From Gordionus sp. m RMFG-2023 (taxonomy: Eukaryota > Nematomorpha > Gordioida > Chordodea > Parachordodidae), in NCBI RefSeq assembly GCF_954871325.1, contig NC_088779.1, positions 2,668,846-2,732,845 on the forward strand: a DNA stretch of 64,000 nt, read 5' to 3'. Every line of letters starts with the position of its first letter. The stretch's first letter is position 1. The translations under genes were made by a program, and so were the position numbers. The notes under the pieces were generated by a model. It was not told where the DNA came from and did no database searches. It saw nothing but the letters and a program-made list of their open reading frames with translations. This document shows, one piece after another, positions 48,901 through 53,559 of this stretch.

Positions 48901-51307
48901 CCCGTCGAGGAGACGGTGATCCTATTCTAGACCCAGATCACAGGGAACCTTTTAGACCTCCATTTGCCGCCAAAAGACGTTGCCACTCCCCCGCCACGAT
49001 GAGGCTGAAGGTAGGATTTTGAATATATGAAAAAAATAATAATAAACATTAAATAAATACATCATTAATCATGTCAAGAAATTCCAAAAAAAAAATAAGC
49101 TAAGAAATCTTACTTCCGCTAAAAAAAATGGCGCCCTAAAATTTTTAGATTCGATATTTTTTTTTATCTATTGCCATCTCCCAATTTTAAATTTTTTATA
49201 TTCATTTTTATAAATTCTTATGTATTTTTTTAAAAAATAAAATAAAATCTATATATATATATATGTTAGTGTCTATAGAGAGATCTATAAAGTTAGGCCC
49301 AGCCCGCCCGAGAGCACTATTTTAAAATTTTAAAAAATTTGATTTTACCGGAAATGTAGTATGTCGTCATGCTTGGAATATAACCTACCCCATGAATTTC
49401 AGACAAATTTTTTCCATGAAACTTTTTAAAACTTAATATTAATTTATATTAAATATATTTTTTTATATTCATTTCATAAATTCTTATGTATTTTTTTTTA
49501 AAAAAAGTAAAATCTTATATATATATGTTAGTGTCTATAGAGAGATCTACAAAGCGCACTATTTTAAAATTTTAAAAAATTTGATTTTACCGGAAATGTA
49601 GTATGTCGTCATGCTTGGAATATAACCTACCCCATGAATAGTGTCTATAGAGAGATCTACAAAGCGCACTATTTTAAAATTTTAAAAAATTTGATTTTAC
49701 CGGAAATGTAGTATGTCGTCATGCTTGGAATATAACCTACCCCATGAATTTCAGACAAATTTTTTCCATGAAACTTTTTAAAACTTAATATTAATTTATA
49801 TTAAATATATTTTTTAATATTCATTTTATAAATTCTGATGTAATTTTTTTAAAAAAAAAAGTAAAATCTTATATATGTATGTTAGTGTCTATAGAGAGAT
49901 CTACAAAGCGCACTATTTTAAAATTTAAAAAATTTGATTTTACCAGAAATGTATGTCATCATGCTTGGAATATAACCTACCCCATGAATTTCAGACAAAT
50001 TTTTTCCATGAAACTTTTTAAAACTTAATATTAATTTAATCATAAAAATATTTATTTTTTTTTAATATAATTTATAAATGACTCAAAAGTTAAGGTCAAA
50101 ATTGTCTAAAATTCCCTAAGATAGGTATTCCTAGTGTTGTTAAAGGGCTCGTTTTGAGCCGATATTTAAAAACGGCTGACTCAATAATTCATTCAGAAAA
50201 AATATTGCCTAACCCTGAAGATTTTGCTCATAGAAGGAACGAAAGTCTATACAAATTAGAAATCTTGTCTGGATCTTGGTTCCTTCTTACGAACAAAATT
50301 TTCATGCTTGGGTAATATTTGTCTGGATGAAGTATGGAGTTTTCCGTTTTTAAAAATCGGCTCGAAACGAGCCATTTAACAACACTACTATTTATAAGCT
50401 AATATAAGATTCTTATTATTTTAATTGGGAAATTTAAAAATGAATTGGAGAAATAAGATTAAATAAATGCATTGGTTGGGGAATCGTTGTTTTGGGTAAT
50501 GTGGTATTACTTTGATTAGAAAAGCATATTTTATATGTAATATATATTTACCTCACGAACGCAGGAACGCTGCTTAATTAAACATAAATTCTTTAATCAA
50601 TACAATGCTTCAATCATTTTTTTTTACTATTCTCTCTTCCGACAAATCATTTTTCCTAATGCAAAATTACTTAGCTTTATAATACTTTATAGCGCTATTC
50701 GTTTTTTTTTCATATATCAAAAATTTAATTAATTCTCTTCCACCCTTTATATTACAGCCTATTTTCTAGCTCCAACTTGGAATCTCTCAAGAATCGTGGA
50801 CCTAACAATAACAGTATTAACTATACTTCCGATCCCCCAACATTCAGAGACTGGCATTACACTCAAAGACCGGCTTACCTGGGCCTGGCTCAAAGTCTCA
50901 TGACCTTCTGCTTTTCCTTCAACGCTCTTCTCATGTCTTCCTCCTTCGTTTACCGTTTCAACCACGTTTGGCGACGTAACCCGCTCAAAAATCCTGTTTG
51001 GAGGGTAGTTTTCCCCGTGTTAACGCTAGCCCAGCTCATTTATAATACCCTGGACATCTTCCTTTTGAGTTCCAGAAGGAAGGGGAATTATGTTCGAACC
51101 GGAAGGATCGATCACAAGACTAAATCATTTTTCGACTTTTTAGCATCTGTCCCTCCGTACACGTGGGCCCTGATAACGTTGGGACCCTTGGTTTGTTATT
51201 TTTTATTCGAATTGGTGAAGAAGCGAGAAATCAAACATTGGACCAAAGAACAAAAACGAATCAAACTCAATTTCGGAACTAAACTGGGCATGCATTCGCC
51301 ATTTTAA
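21807..51307 (+). CDS. TMEM94: TMEM94 orthologue, P-type-ATPase-like membrane protein (whole gene)
   Basis: This is a spliced gene of about 22-23 exons encoding roughly 1,900 residues. Each block aligns, in order, with human TMEM94 (KIAA0195) as I recall it. The matches run from the N-terminal helix LTSKHALEILLKEIANY, through VKGDIIILQEG (A-domain-like), the degenerate phosphorylation loop LDKEGMLSWPDP, YDAWDGLDIQPI, FAYKPL, RFVHFSRDNETRSKIFAEKI, IDNVPLLVPLFTDC and IMQEYREVVVTLGSC, to the C-terminal KLGMHSPF. Ten membrane segments are seen. TMEM94 has been reported to act as an ER magnesium-uptake pump (ERMA), although the canonical DKTGT box is altered. Exons are 21807-21918, 21973-22099, 22152-22279, 22322-22491, 22534-22709, 22981-23231, 25947-26096, 26871-27814, 28153-28330, 28818-28942, 29630-29763, 30135-30348, (30862?-30944), (30980-31020), 34161-34327, 35315-35745, 36093-36654, 36769-36922, 37110-37513, 40047-40366, 42970-43212, 44148-44314 and 50758-51307. 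All junctions close in phase except around 30349-31020. Confidence 0.93.
21973..22099 (+). CDS. TMEM94: TMEM94 exon 2, first membrane helix
   Basis: The acceptor is TTATTAAG and the donor CG|GTAAAA, phase 1 in and phase 2 out. It encodes CFKEILTNRR (human CLTWKEVWRSS) followed by the hydrophobic NIIVILILSLISYLSFIF, which aligns with human LMLLAVLLLL. The next intron is 52 nt (22100-22151). Confidence 0.8.
22152..22279 (+). CDS. TMEM94: TMEM94 exon 3, second membrane helix
   Basis: Phase demands the acceptor CACAGAG|C; two other AG dinucleotides (22149, 22156) lie within a few bases but give the wrong phase. It encodes LVMAFFLLLHFFLNTTLVIY, then KLLMTVNQYK. The next intron is 42 nt (22280-22321), one of the shortest in the window. 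Confidence 0.8.
22322..22491 (+). CDS. TMEM94: TMEM94 exon 4, A-domain-like segment
   Basis: Encodes FLPSSPSLSYISTYRDKKFI then TLPQILLVKGDIIILQEGST. This aligns with human YRDGHLVNLPVSLLVEGDII. The VKGDII word is the actuator-domain signature kept in this divergent P-type family. The exon ends in phase 0 before a 42-nt intron that lacks stops. Confidence 0.88.
22534..22709 (+). CDS. TMEM94: TMEM94 exon 5
   Basis: After a TTGCAG acceptor it encodes INDKDFTLCYGEIYKKALKD, aligned with human IKDDEHIVLEPGDLF. The later part YFIIQETPSVHHYIK aligns with RVLETPVIDNIRW. The donor TTAA|GTATTC is phase 2 and joins exon 6 exactly. Confidence 0.88.
22981..23231 (+). CDS. TMEM94: TMEM94 exon 6, membrane helices 3 and 4
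   Basis: The acceptor CATCTTACAG is strong. It encodes SIFTWIIFPTFLVASSAIVF and LVLEPILIVVPSLFVSLDWF, matching the human helix pair ending VLWVLATACGEA (here WLLANAVGNA). The donor is AATG|GTATTG, phase 1. A 2.7-kb intron follows that holds a Harbinger-like element. Confidence 0.9.
23652..24247. mobile_element. PIF/Harbinger-like MITE with internal tandem array
   Basis: The terminal inverted repeats are GGCTGCATTCATAGTGGAGA and its reverse complement. The element is flanked by TAA (23649-23651 and 24248-24250), the 3-bp target typical of PIF/Harbinger elements. The middle (about 23820-24200) is a tandem array. A 28-bp unit, TTTTTAATGAGATTGACCTT plus TGACGTCA, recurs within a longer unit that also contains GGAAGGTATCGGAACGGACG. 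No coding capacity is seen. It lies in intron 6 of TMEM94. Confidence 0.82.
25947..26096 (+). CDS. TMEM94: TMEM94 exon 7, acidic linker
   Basis: Encodes an acidic serine-rich stretch: EVEAFENDSELVGGDEDLQS then SSDDSDTSNSDHTRLMEQG. Its place corresponds to the human linker after GEARVLAQ. The start (acceptor GTGTCAAG) is chosen by phase; the acceptor itself is not strong. The end TTCG|GTATCA joins exon 8 exactly. The serine/acid runs look like casein-kinase-2-type sites. Confidence 0.7.
26871..27814 (+). CDS. TMEM94: TMEM94 exon 8, phosphorylation-loop-like region
   Basis: This is the largest exon. The order is a basic/serine linker, an acidic glycine-rich stretch, and then SLWRAFFDALSGKCPSL, SCVSNVCPLDKEGMLSWPDP and YPEKTLVIYSS. 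These align with human CIWGHFLRVLGG and CCVDKQGILSWPNPSPETVL. The aspartate of LDKEGM (codon 27302-27304) occupies the phospho-aspartate position of P-type ATPases, though the DKTGT box is degenerate, as in human. The rest is a poorly conserved, charged insert. The donor is AAA|GTGAGT, phase 0. Confidence 0.92.
28153..28330 (+). CDS. TMEM94: TMEM94 exon 9, charged insert
   Basis: GC-rich block in the variable region, encoding HFGKRKKSPECPDNRNQQNA and DRRRNRTFSG. No human counterpart is recognised, but it is exactly the phase converter needed between exon 8 (phase 0) and exon 10 (phase 1 in). Its donor TTTAG|GTAAAG is good and its acceptor ACGAAAAG is weak. Confidence 0.65.
28340..28470. repeat. 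Tandem repeat of about 36 bp in a TMEM94 intron
   Basis: Three to four copies of TTTTGTTTTTGTTTACGCC followed by TTTCACCCCATTC, lying directly after the exon 9 donor. Confidence 0.85.
28818..28942 (+). CDS. TMEM94: TMEM94 exon 10
   Basis: Encodes NVKILALSHEPNHPENISFE then DCYWSDYLPNLKPL, aligned with human YHLEMLSLSQDQQNPSCIQF and SNWQLHLTSLKPL. The donor CCCCTG|GTGAGA is strong, phase 0. Confidence 0.88.
29630..29763 (+). CDS. TMEM94: TMEM94 exon 11
   Basis: After ATTCTTAG it encodes AFAIMATTCNLTYSKEIKDF then YDYLSSYYGV, aligned with human GLNVLLNLCNASVTERLCRF. It ends CCCAG|GTTTTT, phase 2. Confidence 0.88.
30135..30348 (+). CDS. TMEM94: TMEM94 exon 12
   Basis: Encodes CLLRLADLTNN (human GLCELARLIGF), then a proline/serine/threonine-rich stretch, then KFFFGVYEKRHSVANDYYSN and AMPVSPHM, the last resembling human RPPLSHM. 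The likely donor is ATATG|GTTTTA, phase 0. An alternative at 30333 (CCT|GTATCT) is also phase 0. Confidence 0.8.
30845..30944 (+). CDS. TMEM94: Probable TMEM94 exon 13, edges unresolved
   Basis: One frame gives a natural-looking segment LDISVWNSDDIFIFDPFPGF PLPNYKK, ending at AAAAAG|GTGCAC. However, every acceptor usable for that frame leaves two bases, while exon 12 ends in phase 0. A second frame starting at 30862 (acceptor ATTCCAG) fits the phase of exon 12 and of exon 15 but reads less like protein. One of these is likely real; I could not decide. Confidence 0.45.
30980..31020 (+). CDS. TMEM94: Possible 41-nt TMEM94 micro-exon
   Basis: After ACATTCTAG it encodes IGSRKLPLYPAEY and ends ATCG|GTTATT in phase 2, the phase exon 15 needs. 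It has no clear human counterpart. It works only if exon 13 ends at 30944 in phase 0. Confidence 0.35.
31291..33865 (-). mobile_element. hAT transposon, apparently complete
   Basis: A 2,575-bp element with perfect 13-bp inverted ends CAGTGACCCCTAC. It is flanked by a perfect 8-bp target duplication GTTCTATT (31283-31290 and 33866-33873). Poly-C/G runs sit just inside both ends (31347 and 33831). It encodes a transposase on the minus strand and lies in a TMEM94 intron, antisense to the host gene. The exact target duplication and long coding blocks indicate a recent insertion. Confidence 0.95.
31463..33547 (-). CDS. hAT transposase, ZMYM1/DUF4371-like, multi-exon
   Basis: Coding blocks in order on the minus strand: an N-terminal zinc-finger-like piece (33547-33332; CLIKNCTYHNIRDDKWTDHI then RKRHG), and the catalytic core 33252-32702 with IIVDGTYDVSKSEAIALIVR, GQSYDVASNMSGRINGVQAL and FIWCYCHRLNLIV. 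Then follow 32650-32365 (SWLTSYKAIVNFFLLYDALR), about 32310-32210 (EFLDVFSKAQDFMKKRNLPF), 32150-31840, and a C-terminal dimerisation block 31710-31463 (TSCTAERVMSKIKLIKTRLR). At least three breaks look like short introns: 32651-32701 is 51 nt with GTAATA..TTATAG, one follows MRS near 32363, and one follows SKKER near 32200. The frame also changes once between the finger and the core (near 33330), which may be a further intron or a real frameshift. The D..D..E triad positions are present, so activity is possible. Confidence 0.8.
34161..34327 (+). CDS. TMEM94: TMEM94 exon 15
   Basis: The strong acceptor CTTTTTTCAG and donor GTCG|GTATGC frame VLIKDEAANDLKAEEGACRY and QLFSCGSPDFLGDFCYDAWD then GLDIQPI. 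This aligns with human SLFIKDTTTSTEQML and VVLEACTDFWDGADIYPL. It is the nucleotide-domain segment of the family. Confidence 0.9.
34460..34800 (-). mobile_element. LINE C-terminal remnant
   Basis: The minus strand reads VNRLRWYWHTQ, then GKGKRGRPKLQW, then KKYKLDKRDSINNIWWREML in different frames. This is the RLRWFGHVxR..GxRxRGRPxxxW tail common in RTE-like retrotransposons. Several frame changes and stops show decay. It sits in the intron between exons 15 and 16. Confidence 0.75.
35315..35745 (+). CDS. TMEM94: TMEM94 exon 16
   Basis: Encodes DLITLENIRTQHANPHQPPS then KLSDFYKREVVLSGCSDCVA and FAYKPLLPHE, matching human VLDFYQRACLSGYCSAFAYK. A lysine/arginine-rich insert (MRSRKRELKM, HPRKKKMGIKL) has no human counterpart. 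It ends CVRVPDRSSDM (human LVQVPGQSSIF). The acceptor is a long T-tract plus TTAG; the donor is ATATG|GTAATT, phase 0. Confidence 0.92.
36093..36654 (+). CDS. TMEM94: TMEM94 exon 17, serine-rich linker
   Basis: Encodes MFDQYLKTRRNYHDTFSDHH, then RRASYLSNSCSSSPG and a long serine/threonine-rich region ending SPSPMSD. Human has the short KQNARRSSWSSDEGIG linker here, so RRAS probably corresponds to RRSS, possibly a basophilic kinase site. I end it at GATA|GTAAGA; the following 114 nt is read as an intron. Confidence 0.8.
36769..36922 (+). CDS. TMEM94: TMEM94 exon 18
   Basis: Encodes EPKTVINFNISASRVMSLLS then HQILLGCVSALYPPKIEYFQ and IIDTLDSAFIR, aligned with human ALSGQIFMGMVSSQYQARLD IVRLIDGLVNACIR. 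The donor ATAAG|GTTATA, phase 2, joins exon 19 to complete the arginine codon. Confidence 0.88.
37110..37513 (+). CDS. TMEM94: TMEM94 exon 19, P-domain-like segment
   Basis: Encodes FVHFSRDNETRSKIFAEKIG then LDIGWNCSISL, a charged linker, and LPKGIKEIKQHLSTIDNVPL with LVPLFTDC. All of these are near-identical in pattern to human FVYFSLEDELKSKVFAEKMG, GWNCHISL and IDNVPLLVPLFTDC. After FTDC comes an insert of about 27 residues not in human. The chosen donor TTCTGA|GTATAA, phase 1, joins exon 20. Confidence 0.92.
37970..38312. repeat. Tandem duplication of about 170 bp in a TMEM94 intron
   Basis: Two adjacent copies (about 37971-38137 and 38142-38312) share GTCTAGGATGATTG, AAAATCATGATTATCTTTAT, AACTGCACCCTTGTAGAAAA and GGGAATTTACGTATAAACCA. 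They are almost identical, so the duplication is recent. Confidence 0.92.
38351..39219. mobile_element. MITE family A, separated ends
   Basis: The left end TAGTGTTATTAGATGGCTCG lies at 38351. The right end GGGCCATTTAACAACACTG lies at about 39201-39219, with the family word CCCCAAGCTTGCTTAACATA before it. About 690 bp of unrelated DNA, including an AAAG microsatellite (39021-39085), lies between. Either an insertion split one copy or two partial copies lie near each other. Confidence 0.55.
39290..39480. mobile_element. MITE family A, partial copy
   Basis: Contains TCCGTTTGAGCCTATTTTTA, GGCTAACTCAATATTCTAGC and AAATCTTCAGGCTCGCG in family order. The terminal repeats are eroded. Confidence 0.65.
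40047..40366 (+). CDS. TMEM94: TMEM94 exon 20
   Basis: Encodes MIGIMQEYREVVVTLGSCFN then LQNLKRFAVSDLAMSVRPLL, and later YYGLAGELISLTCSYNFQPD with DNLCITRVIKK. This aligns with human MIKIMQEYGEVTCCLGSSAN, QSDISIALDPL and LSGQLNSLPCSLTFRQEETI. The acceptor is CCTTAAG and the donor AAAAAG|GTGAAT, phase 0. Confidence 0.93.
40680..40975. repeat. Tandem duplication of about 145 bp
   Basis: Two copies (about 40690-40828 and 40829-40974) share CTTTGTAATAATT, TTACTTATATCCTAAAAAGG, GAACGCAGACGATAATATAA and TTTTCAAAGAC. They differ at only a few bases. Confidence 0.9.
42970..43212 (+). CDS. TMEM94: TMEM94 exon 21, membrane helices 5 and 6
   Basis: Encodes ARQISANIISSCIFMVYFNL, a first hydrophobic span, then NAYNVVWLLTIVCPTLTVSL and PAKLKVMDMATAKNALVTKE. 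This aligns with human ARHATYGIRKCFLFLLQCQL, ILWLSCFCYPLLSISLLGKP and SIMSMATGKN. Entry and exit are phase 0; the acceptor is ATTTTAAAG and the donor GAG|GTATTG. Confidence 0.93.
43853..44010. mobile_element. GC-rich palindromic MITE, family D
   Basis: Starts CAGGGACCCGCAGGCCCGAC and ends TAACTCTGCAGGTCTTTG, with CGGGTCGGGC/GGGCCGGGCC words inside. A second copy lies at 45288. The inverted ends share AGnGACCnGCAGG. It lies in the intron between exons 21 and 22. Confidence 0.7.
44148..44314 (+). CDS. TMEM94: TMEM94 exon 22, membrane helix 7
   Basis: Encodes FNVFIFLLKFIPFLGLLLVT then YGFILSSLCDKQ and NRNGRNCTLL, aligned with human LLCFLLKFSLTISSCLICFG, LQSFCDSSRD and NLTNCSSVML. The donor CCTTA|GTAAAA, phase 2, joins exon 23 by completing a tyrosine codon. 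A 6.4-kb intron follows. Confidence 0.88.
44385..44480. mobile_element. Solo end of the nested-hAT family
   Basis: GTAGCTCGTTACAATTATCG and TTTTTTCAGTAGCG words match the subterminal repeats of the hAT at 3920. No opposite end or transposase is found nearby. Confidence 0.5.
45283..45408. mobile_element. GC-rich palindromic MITE, family D
   Basis: Starts CAGAGACCAGCAGGCCTGGC and ends GTACCTCTGCAGGTCTCT, inserted in (TA)n. The core repeats CCGGGCCGGGCCG. Confidence 0.75.
45585..49015 (-). mobile_element. Full-length LINE (RTE-like) with intact ORF
   Basis: A non-LTR retrotransposon inserted antisense in the last TMEM94 intron. The 5' end (high coordinate) is a GC-rich leader beginning near 49015 with CCTACCTTCAGCCTCATCG on the minus strand. 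The single long ORF ends at 45622, and the 3' end near 45585 finishes in a short GAAGAAGAAG tail. No long poly-A is seen, consistent with the simple-repeat tails of RTE-type elements. Target duplications could not be recognised by eye. Confidence 0.88.
45622..48825 (-). CDS. LINE ORF2-type endonuclease / reverse transcriptase
   Basis: 1,067 codons without interruption. An apurinic-type endonuclease comes first: RVATWNVGS near residue 60, CCIQETRWKGNG near 90, ILAGDLNGHVG near 198, and ending near 310 (INQHRLVVGD). The reverse transcriptase follows: IIPVYKGKGDPLDCGSYRAI near 580, YAFVDLEKAFDRVPRE near 665, LHQGSVLSPLLF near 720 and the catalytic ILYADDLVLM near 748. A zinc-finger insert CGVCGKGVARNSIQCTRCQK with WVHKRC follows near 800, and the tail is RLRWFGHVERMTRDDW near 1000 with SRPRGRPKMTW. 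This architecture is known from RTE-like LINEs of many invertebrates. All catalytic motifs are present, so it may be active. The start at 48825 is the first ATG of the frame. Confidence 0.95.
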   Translation of the reverse strand: MVTTKHGRGTAQSTPWASSSAYDKKKDGKPGGTTIHENETYDGHKRPNKKWRNQFTGDRVRVATWNVGSMTGRAGEVVDVLHRRHIDVCCIQETRWKGNGTRMIGKTSEKYKFFWQGGNDGKAGVGVLVAEKLVDKVVEVRRLDNQIMVIKMIIGRKLYNMISAYVPQVGRSEEEKDVFWDSLLGVTSRLANEEGIILAGDLNGHVGASSEGYEGVHGGFSYGMRNLEGERILEFSDAMDMIVCNTMFKKESEKLVTYKSGSTKSVVDYLLLRRCDRCIIKNVKVIPGEECINQHRLVVGDLTLKGARVTKRKFVPRLKVWKLKEENARRQFNMALAIREAEVAQASGVNDKWEAMKKAWVMTTEEVCGWTKGPPRHKETWWWSPEVAKAVDEKRRCFKVWYNSKENSDNDIYKMAKRNAKKLIAKAQEEKRHEFAKEMKCADGIGNMVRMAKQMSKKRQDVIGVKCLKNMEGKMMIDSSGIKNTWKIYMKGLLNEENEWNNNISCAKVEGPGCKFGKDEIRRAVKKMKKGKASGLTMVVSEMFKGSDDLGIEWLMNLANQIVTEGTIPEDWRRSIIIPVYKGKGDPLDCGSYRAIKLLEHAMKVFERVLEKRIREQIKIDEMQFGFTSGKGTIDAIFVVRQIQEKYLAKEKKLYYAFVDLEKAFDRVPREITRWALRKSGVEEWLVTAVMAMYVEAQTAVRTDHGDSDSFEVKVGLHQGSVLSPLLFILVMDVVAREMREGLPWEILYADDLVLMANSEGELRDKVIKWKMTMEAKGLKMNASKTKVMIGGENLKIEESGKWPCGVCGKGVARNSIQCTRCQKWVHKRCSGKKGSLMLERMTFICKTCMKGIHNNDNLKNGGLDIGNGLILEKVDKFCYLGDMLNADGGVDSAVVARIRQAWKKFREMSSILTNKKVSLKLKGKVYVSCVRSCLVYGGETWAMKAIYEAKLERTEMRMVRWMCGVSLRERKTSKELRARLGIEMIGMVMRRNRLRWFGHVERMTRDDWVKRCTMMEVGGSRPRGRPKMTWTNVIAADMRSLNLTSIDAQDRQKWKRKIRGKTGLPG
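49255..50125. repeat. Tandem array related to MITE family C
   Basis: Four starts of the unit (about 49266, 49530, 49640 and 49882) open with GTGTCTATAGAGAGATCTAC. Within each, GATTTTACCGGAAATGTAGT, CATGCTTGGAATATAACCTA and TTTCAGACAAATTTTTTCCA recur. The 49640 unit starts inside the preceding one, so it is a partial duplication. The interior words match family C at 11248. It lies in the last TMEM94 intron. Confidence 0.85.
50132..50387. mobile_element. MITE family A copy
   Basis: Ends TAGTGTTGTTAAAGGGCTCG and GAGCCATTTAACAACACTA, with family words throughout. No clear target duplication remains. Confidence 0.8.
50758..51307 (+). CDS. TMEM94: TMEM94 last exon, membrane helices 8-10 and C-terminus
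   Basis: After TATATTACAG it encodes RPAYLGLAQSLMTFCFSFNA (human ANGLLSAQKLTAALIVLH), HVWRRNPLKNPVWRVVFPVL (human PLWRKSPLTNLWWAVTVPVV), then LAQLIYNTLDIFLL, a third helix TWALITLGPLVCYFLFELVK, and RIKLNFGTKLGMHSPF before TAA. Human ends KLQFETKLGMNSPF, so the terminal motif is kept with one change (GMH for GMN). Confidence 0.96.
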
Positions 51308-51489
51308 TTTCGGCGTTTTAGTGTGAAAGAGGCGGGGGTTAGCGGATCGCTAATAATTTTTGATCTCACCGCTTAATCTCTTATATAACACATTGTACAC
51401 AATGCAAACTCGAATTTATTTTGTCTTTCGATTTATTATATGTATTTTGAATGTAGTATTAATTCTTTCATATGTTGTAGAACATTTAA

Positions 51490-51495
51490 AATAAA
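51490..51495 (+). promoter_or_regulatory. Candidate polyadenylation signal of TMEM94
   Basis: AATAAA lies 183 nt after the stop codon. In DNA this AT-rich such hexamers are common by chance, so its use is a guess. Confidence 0.4.
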
Positions 51496-51499
51496 AATT

Positions 51500-52200
51500 C
51501 GTAATTCTTGTTGTCCTGGTCTAATATTATTAATGATCTATAACATCTTTTCTGGGGATCGGTTCTAAATTGCTAAAGGGAATCTAGCTTTTATATCTCG
51601 CTGTAGTAATGTAGAAATATATTGTAATATACTATTTATACATTATGAGTCAATTAGATATGGTCATACTAATTAATTATATGTATATTTTCATGATTTA
51701 ATATAATATTGGGTGAGGTTAATTACCTAACACCCATATCATCTATTATAATGTGATATCCGGATCAATATTATGTATTTTATATCCTGTCTTTATTTGT
51801 AGGTGTTAGTTATATGGATAAATAAATATTATGATTGCAAATTATTTTATTTATAATAAATACTCACCTTTAAAATTTTGGAAGTAAAAAGTTGTATTTA
51901 GATTGAGTTTTTTTATTCAAAGATCTCTAAAAAGAACTAATAACATCAAGATTCCCCGAATTATGGAATTTCTTTTGGAAATCTTGATAATATGTCTCCC
52001 ATATTTTAGCTAATTTCTTAAAAAAGGGAGTCTAATATCCCTATTATCTAATATTTTCAATATTTCTTTAAAAATTTTTCTATAAAAATATTTAAGCGGA
52101 GAATCCTTATTTTTTAGCGATTCAGAAAGTGGAACCTTAATTTATTTATTTAAAATAAAACATATATAGTTAAAATGGAAATTTATTGTATTTGAACTTT
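51500..52200. other. AT-rich DNA, no gene seen
   Basis: Downstream flank of TMEM94. No open frame or repeat end was recognised. Confidence 0.5.
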
Positions 52201-53120
52201 ATTAATGATGTATATATTTGATGCGAAGGCTCTCTAAATTTAACCCTTAGTTCACTTAAAACACCAATAGTAAGACCATAAAACTTATAAGATATCTGTT
52301 TACAGTTCTTGTTCGGTTATGGGTTGGGCTGATAAGCGGAATATTTATTTAAAATATTTTCTCGGGATAAATGATTTACTTGGCATTAACAAAAAAAAAT
52401 AAATAATTTCTGGCCATATTTGGCGTCAATAGGTTTGCCTACTTATTATCCGGAAATTATGAAGCTGAGTGGCCCAAGTTTCGACATTTATGTTCTACAC
52501 GTGAAATTAACTAAGAAAATAAAAAATGGAACCCAACAATATGGGTCTTGCAAATTGAATATAAATCGGTCACAAAGTTAACTCAAAGTTTTTATTTTTT
52601 AAAAAAAAGCCTGTGAAAAGTAAAATAAAGGTCAAAGCAAAGGAAACAAGGTTAGAAAGTTTGAATATTGGTACACTTAAAGATAAGACGAGAGAATTGG
52701 CATCAATGTTGAACAAGAGAAAAGTTGATATAGCGTGCATACAAGAGACGAAATGGAAAGGTTAGAAGACTGTAATGATTGGAGATTGGTATAAATTGTA
52801 TGTTGGCATCATTCTCAGTCAAGATCTATCCTGAAGTCAACAGGATCTCGGATAGACTAATGAAAATAAAACTCTGCATTGGTCAATCAACACTACACAT
52901 TCTTTCAGTAAATGCTCCTCAAACGAATTGAAAACCAAATTTTTAACATTAAACGCCAACTAACGGATAAAATTATGATAAATTTTAAAATTGTAAATAA
53001 AAAACTTTTTTGGGAAATATAATTTAAAAAGAAAACGTTTCCTTTATTTAAAATAAATATAATAATTTTTACCTAATATTTTGATAATCTCTACTTACAC
53101 TTCAAACAATTATATTATGT
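52200..53120. repeat. Dispersed repeat, copy 1 (+ orientation)
   Basis: Shares words with the inverse copy at 62350-63010: AAATCGGTCACAAAGTTAAC, CGACATTTATGTTCTACACG, CTTATTATCCGGAAATTATG, GATAAATGATTTACTTGGC. It shares a shorter part with the copy at 57060. A LINE endonuclease fragment lies inside this copy. Confidence 0.75.
52640..52930 (+). mobile_element. LINE endonuclease N-terminal remnant
   Basis: Reads SLNIGTLKDKTRELASMLNK then RKVDIACIQETKWKG and a stop, then in another frame VNRISDRLMKIKLCIGQSTL with HILSVNAPQ. These are the first and third endonuclease motifs of an RTE-like LINE, as in the intact element at 45622 but clearly a different subfamily. It is truncated on both sides. 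Confidence 0.8.
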
Positions 53121-53371
53121 ATAATATAAATAAATGTAACTATTTTCATTCAATTCAAATTTTTTTGTTTGTAATTTTGTTAAGAAGTTGAAAATTTAAT
53201 ATTAATACGAATTGAAGATGCCAATTTATTTAATATAAATCAAAATCTAAAATAACATAATGTTACGTATTTGTAACAAATTGTGTTCTATATTAAAATT
53301 TATTTTTATTTTTACTCAATTTATATTACTTTTAAATTGTTAATATGAATTTGAAGCTATGTTTCATCATA

Positions 53372-53553
53372 TAGTGTTGTTTTTGAGCCGATCTTTAAAA
53401 ACCGCTAAGTCAAGATTTCATCTAGAATATTATTACGCAAGCCTGAAGATTTTGTTTGTAGAAGGAAGTAAAGGTTTGGGCATCTACTAGCGAAATTTTG
53501 AGGTATATATAGGCAATATTTTTCTAGATTGAGTTAGTCTTTTAACAACACTA
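53372..53553. mobile_element. MITE family A copy
   Basis: Starts TAGTGTTGTTTTTGAGCCGA and ends TTTTAACAACACTA. The flanks GTTTCATCATA and GTTTCATA resemble a target duplication altered by a small insertion. Confidence 0.75.
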
Positions 53554-53559
53554 GTTTCA

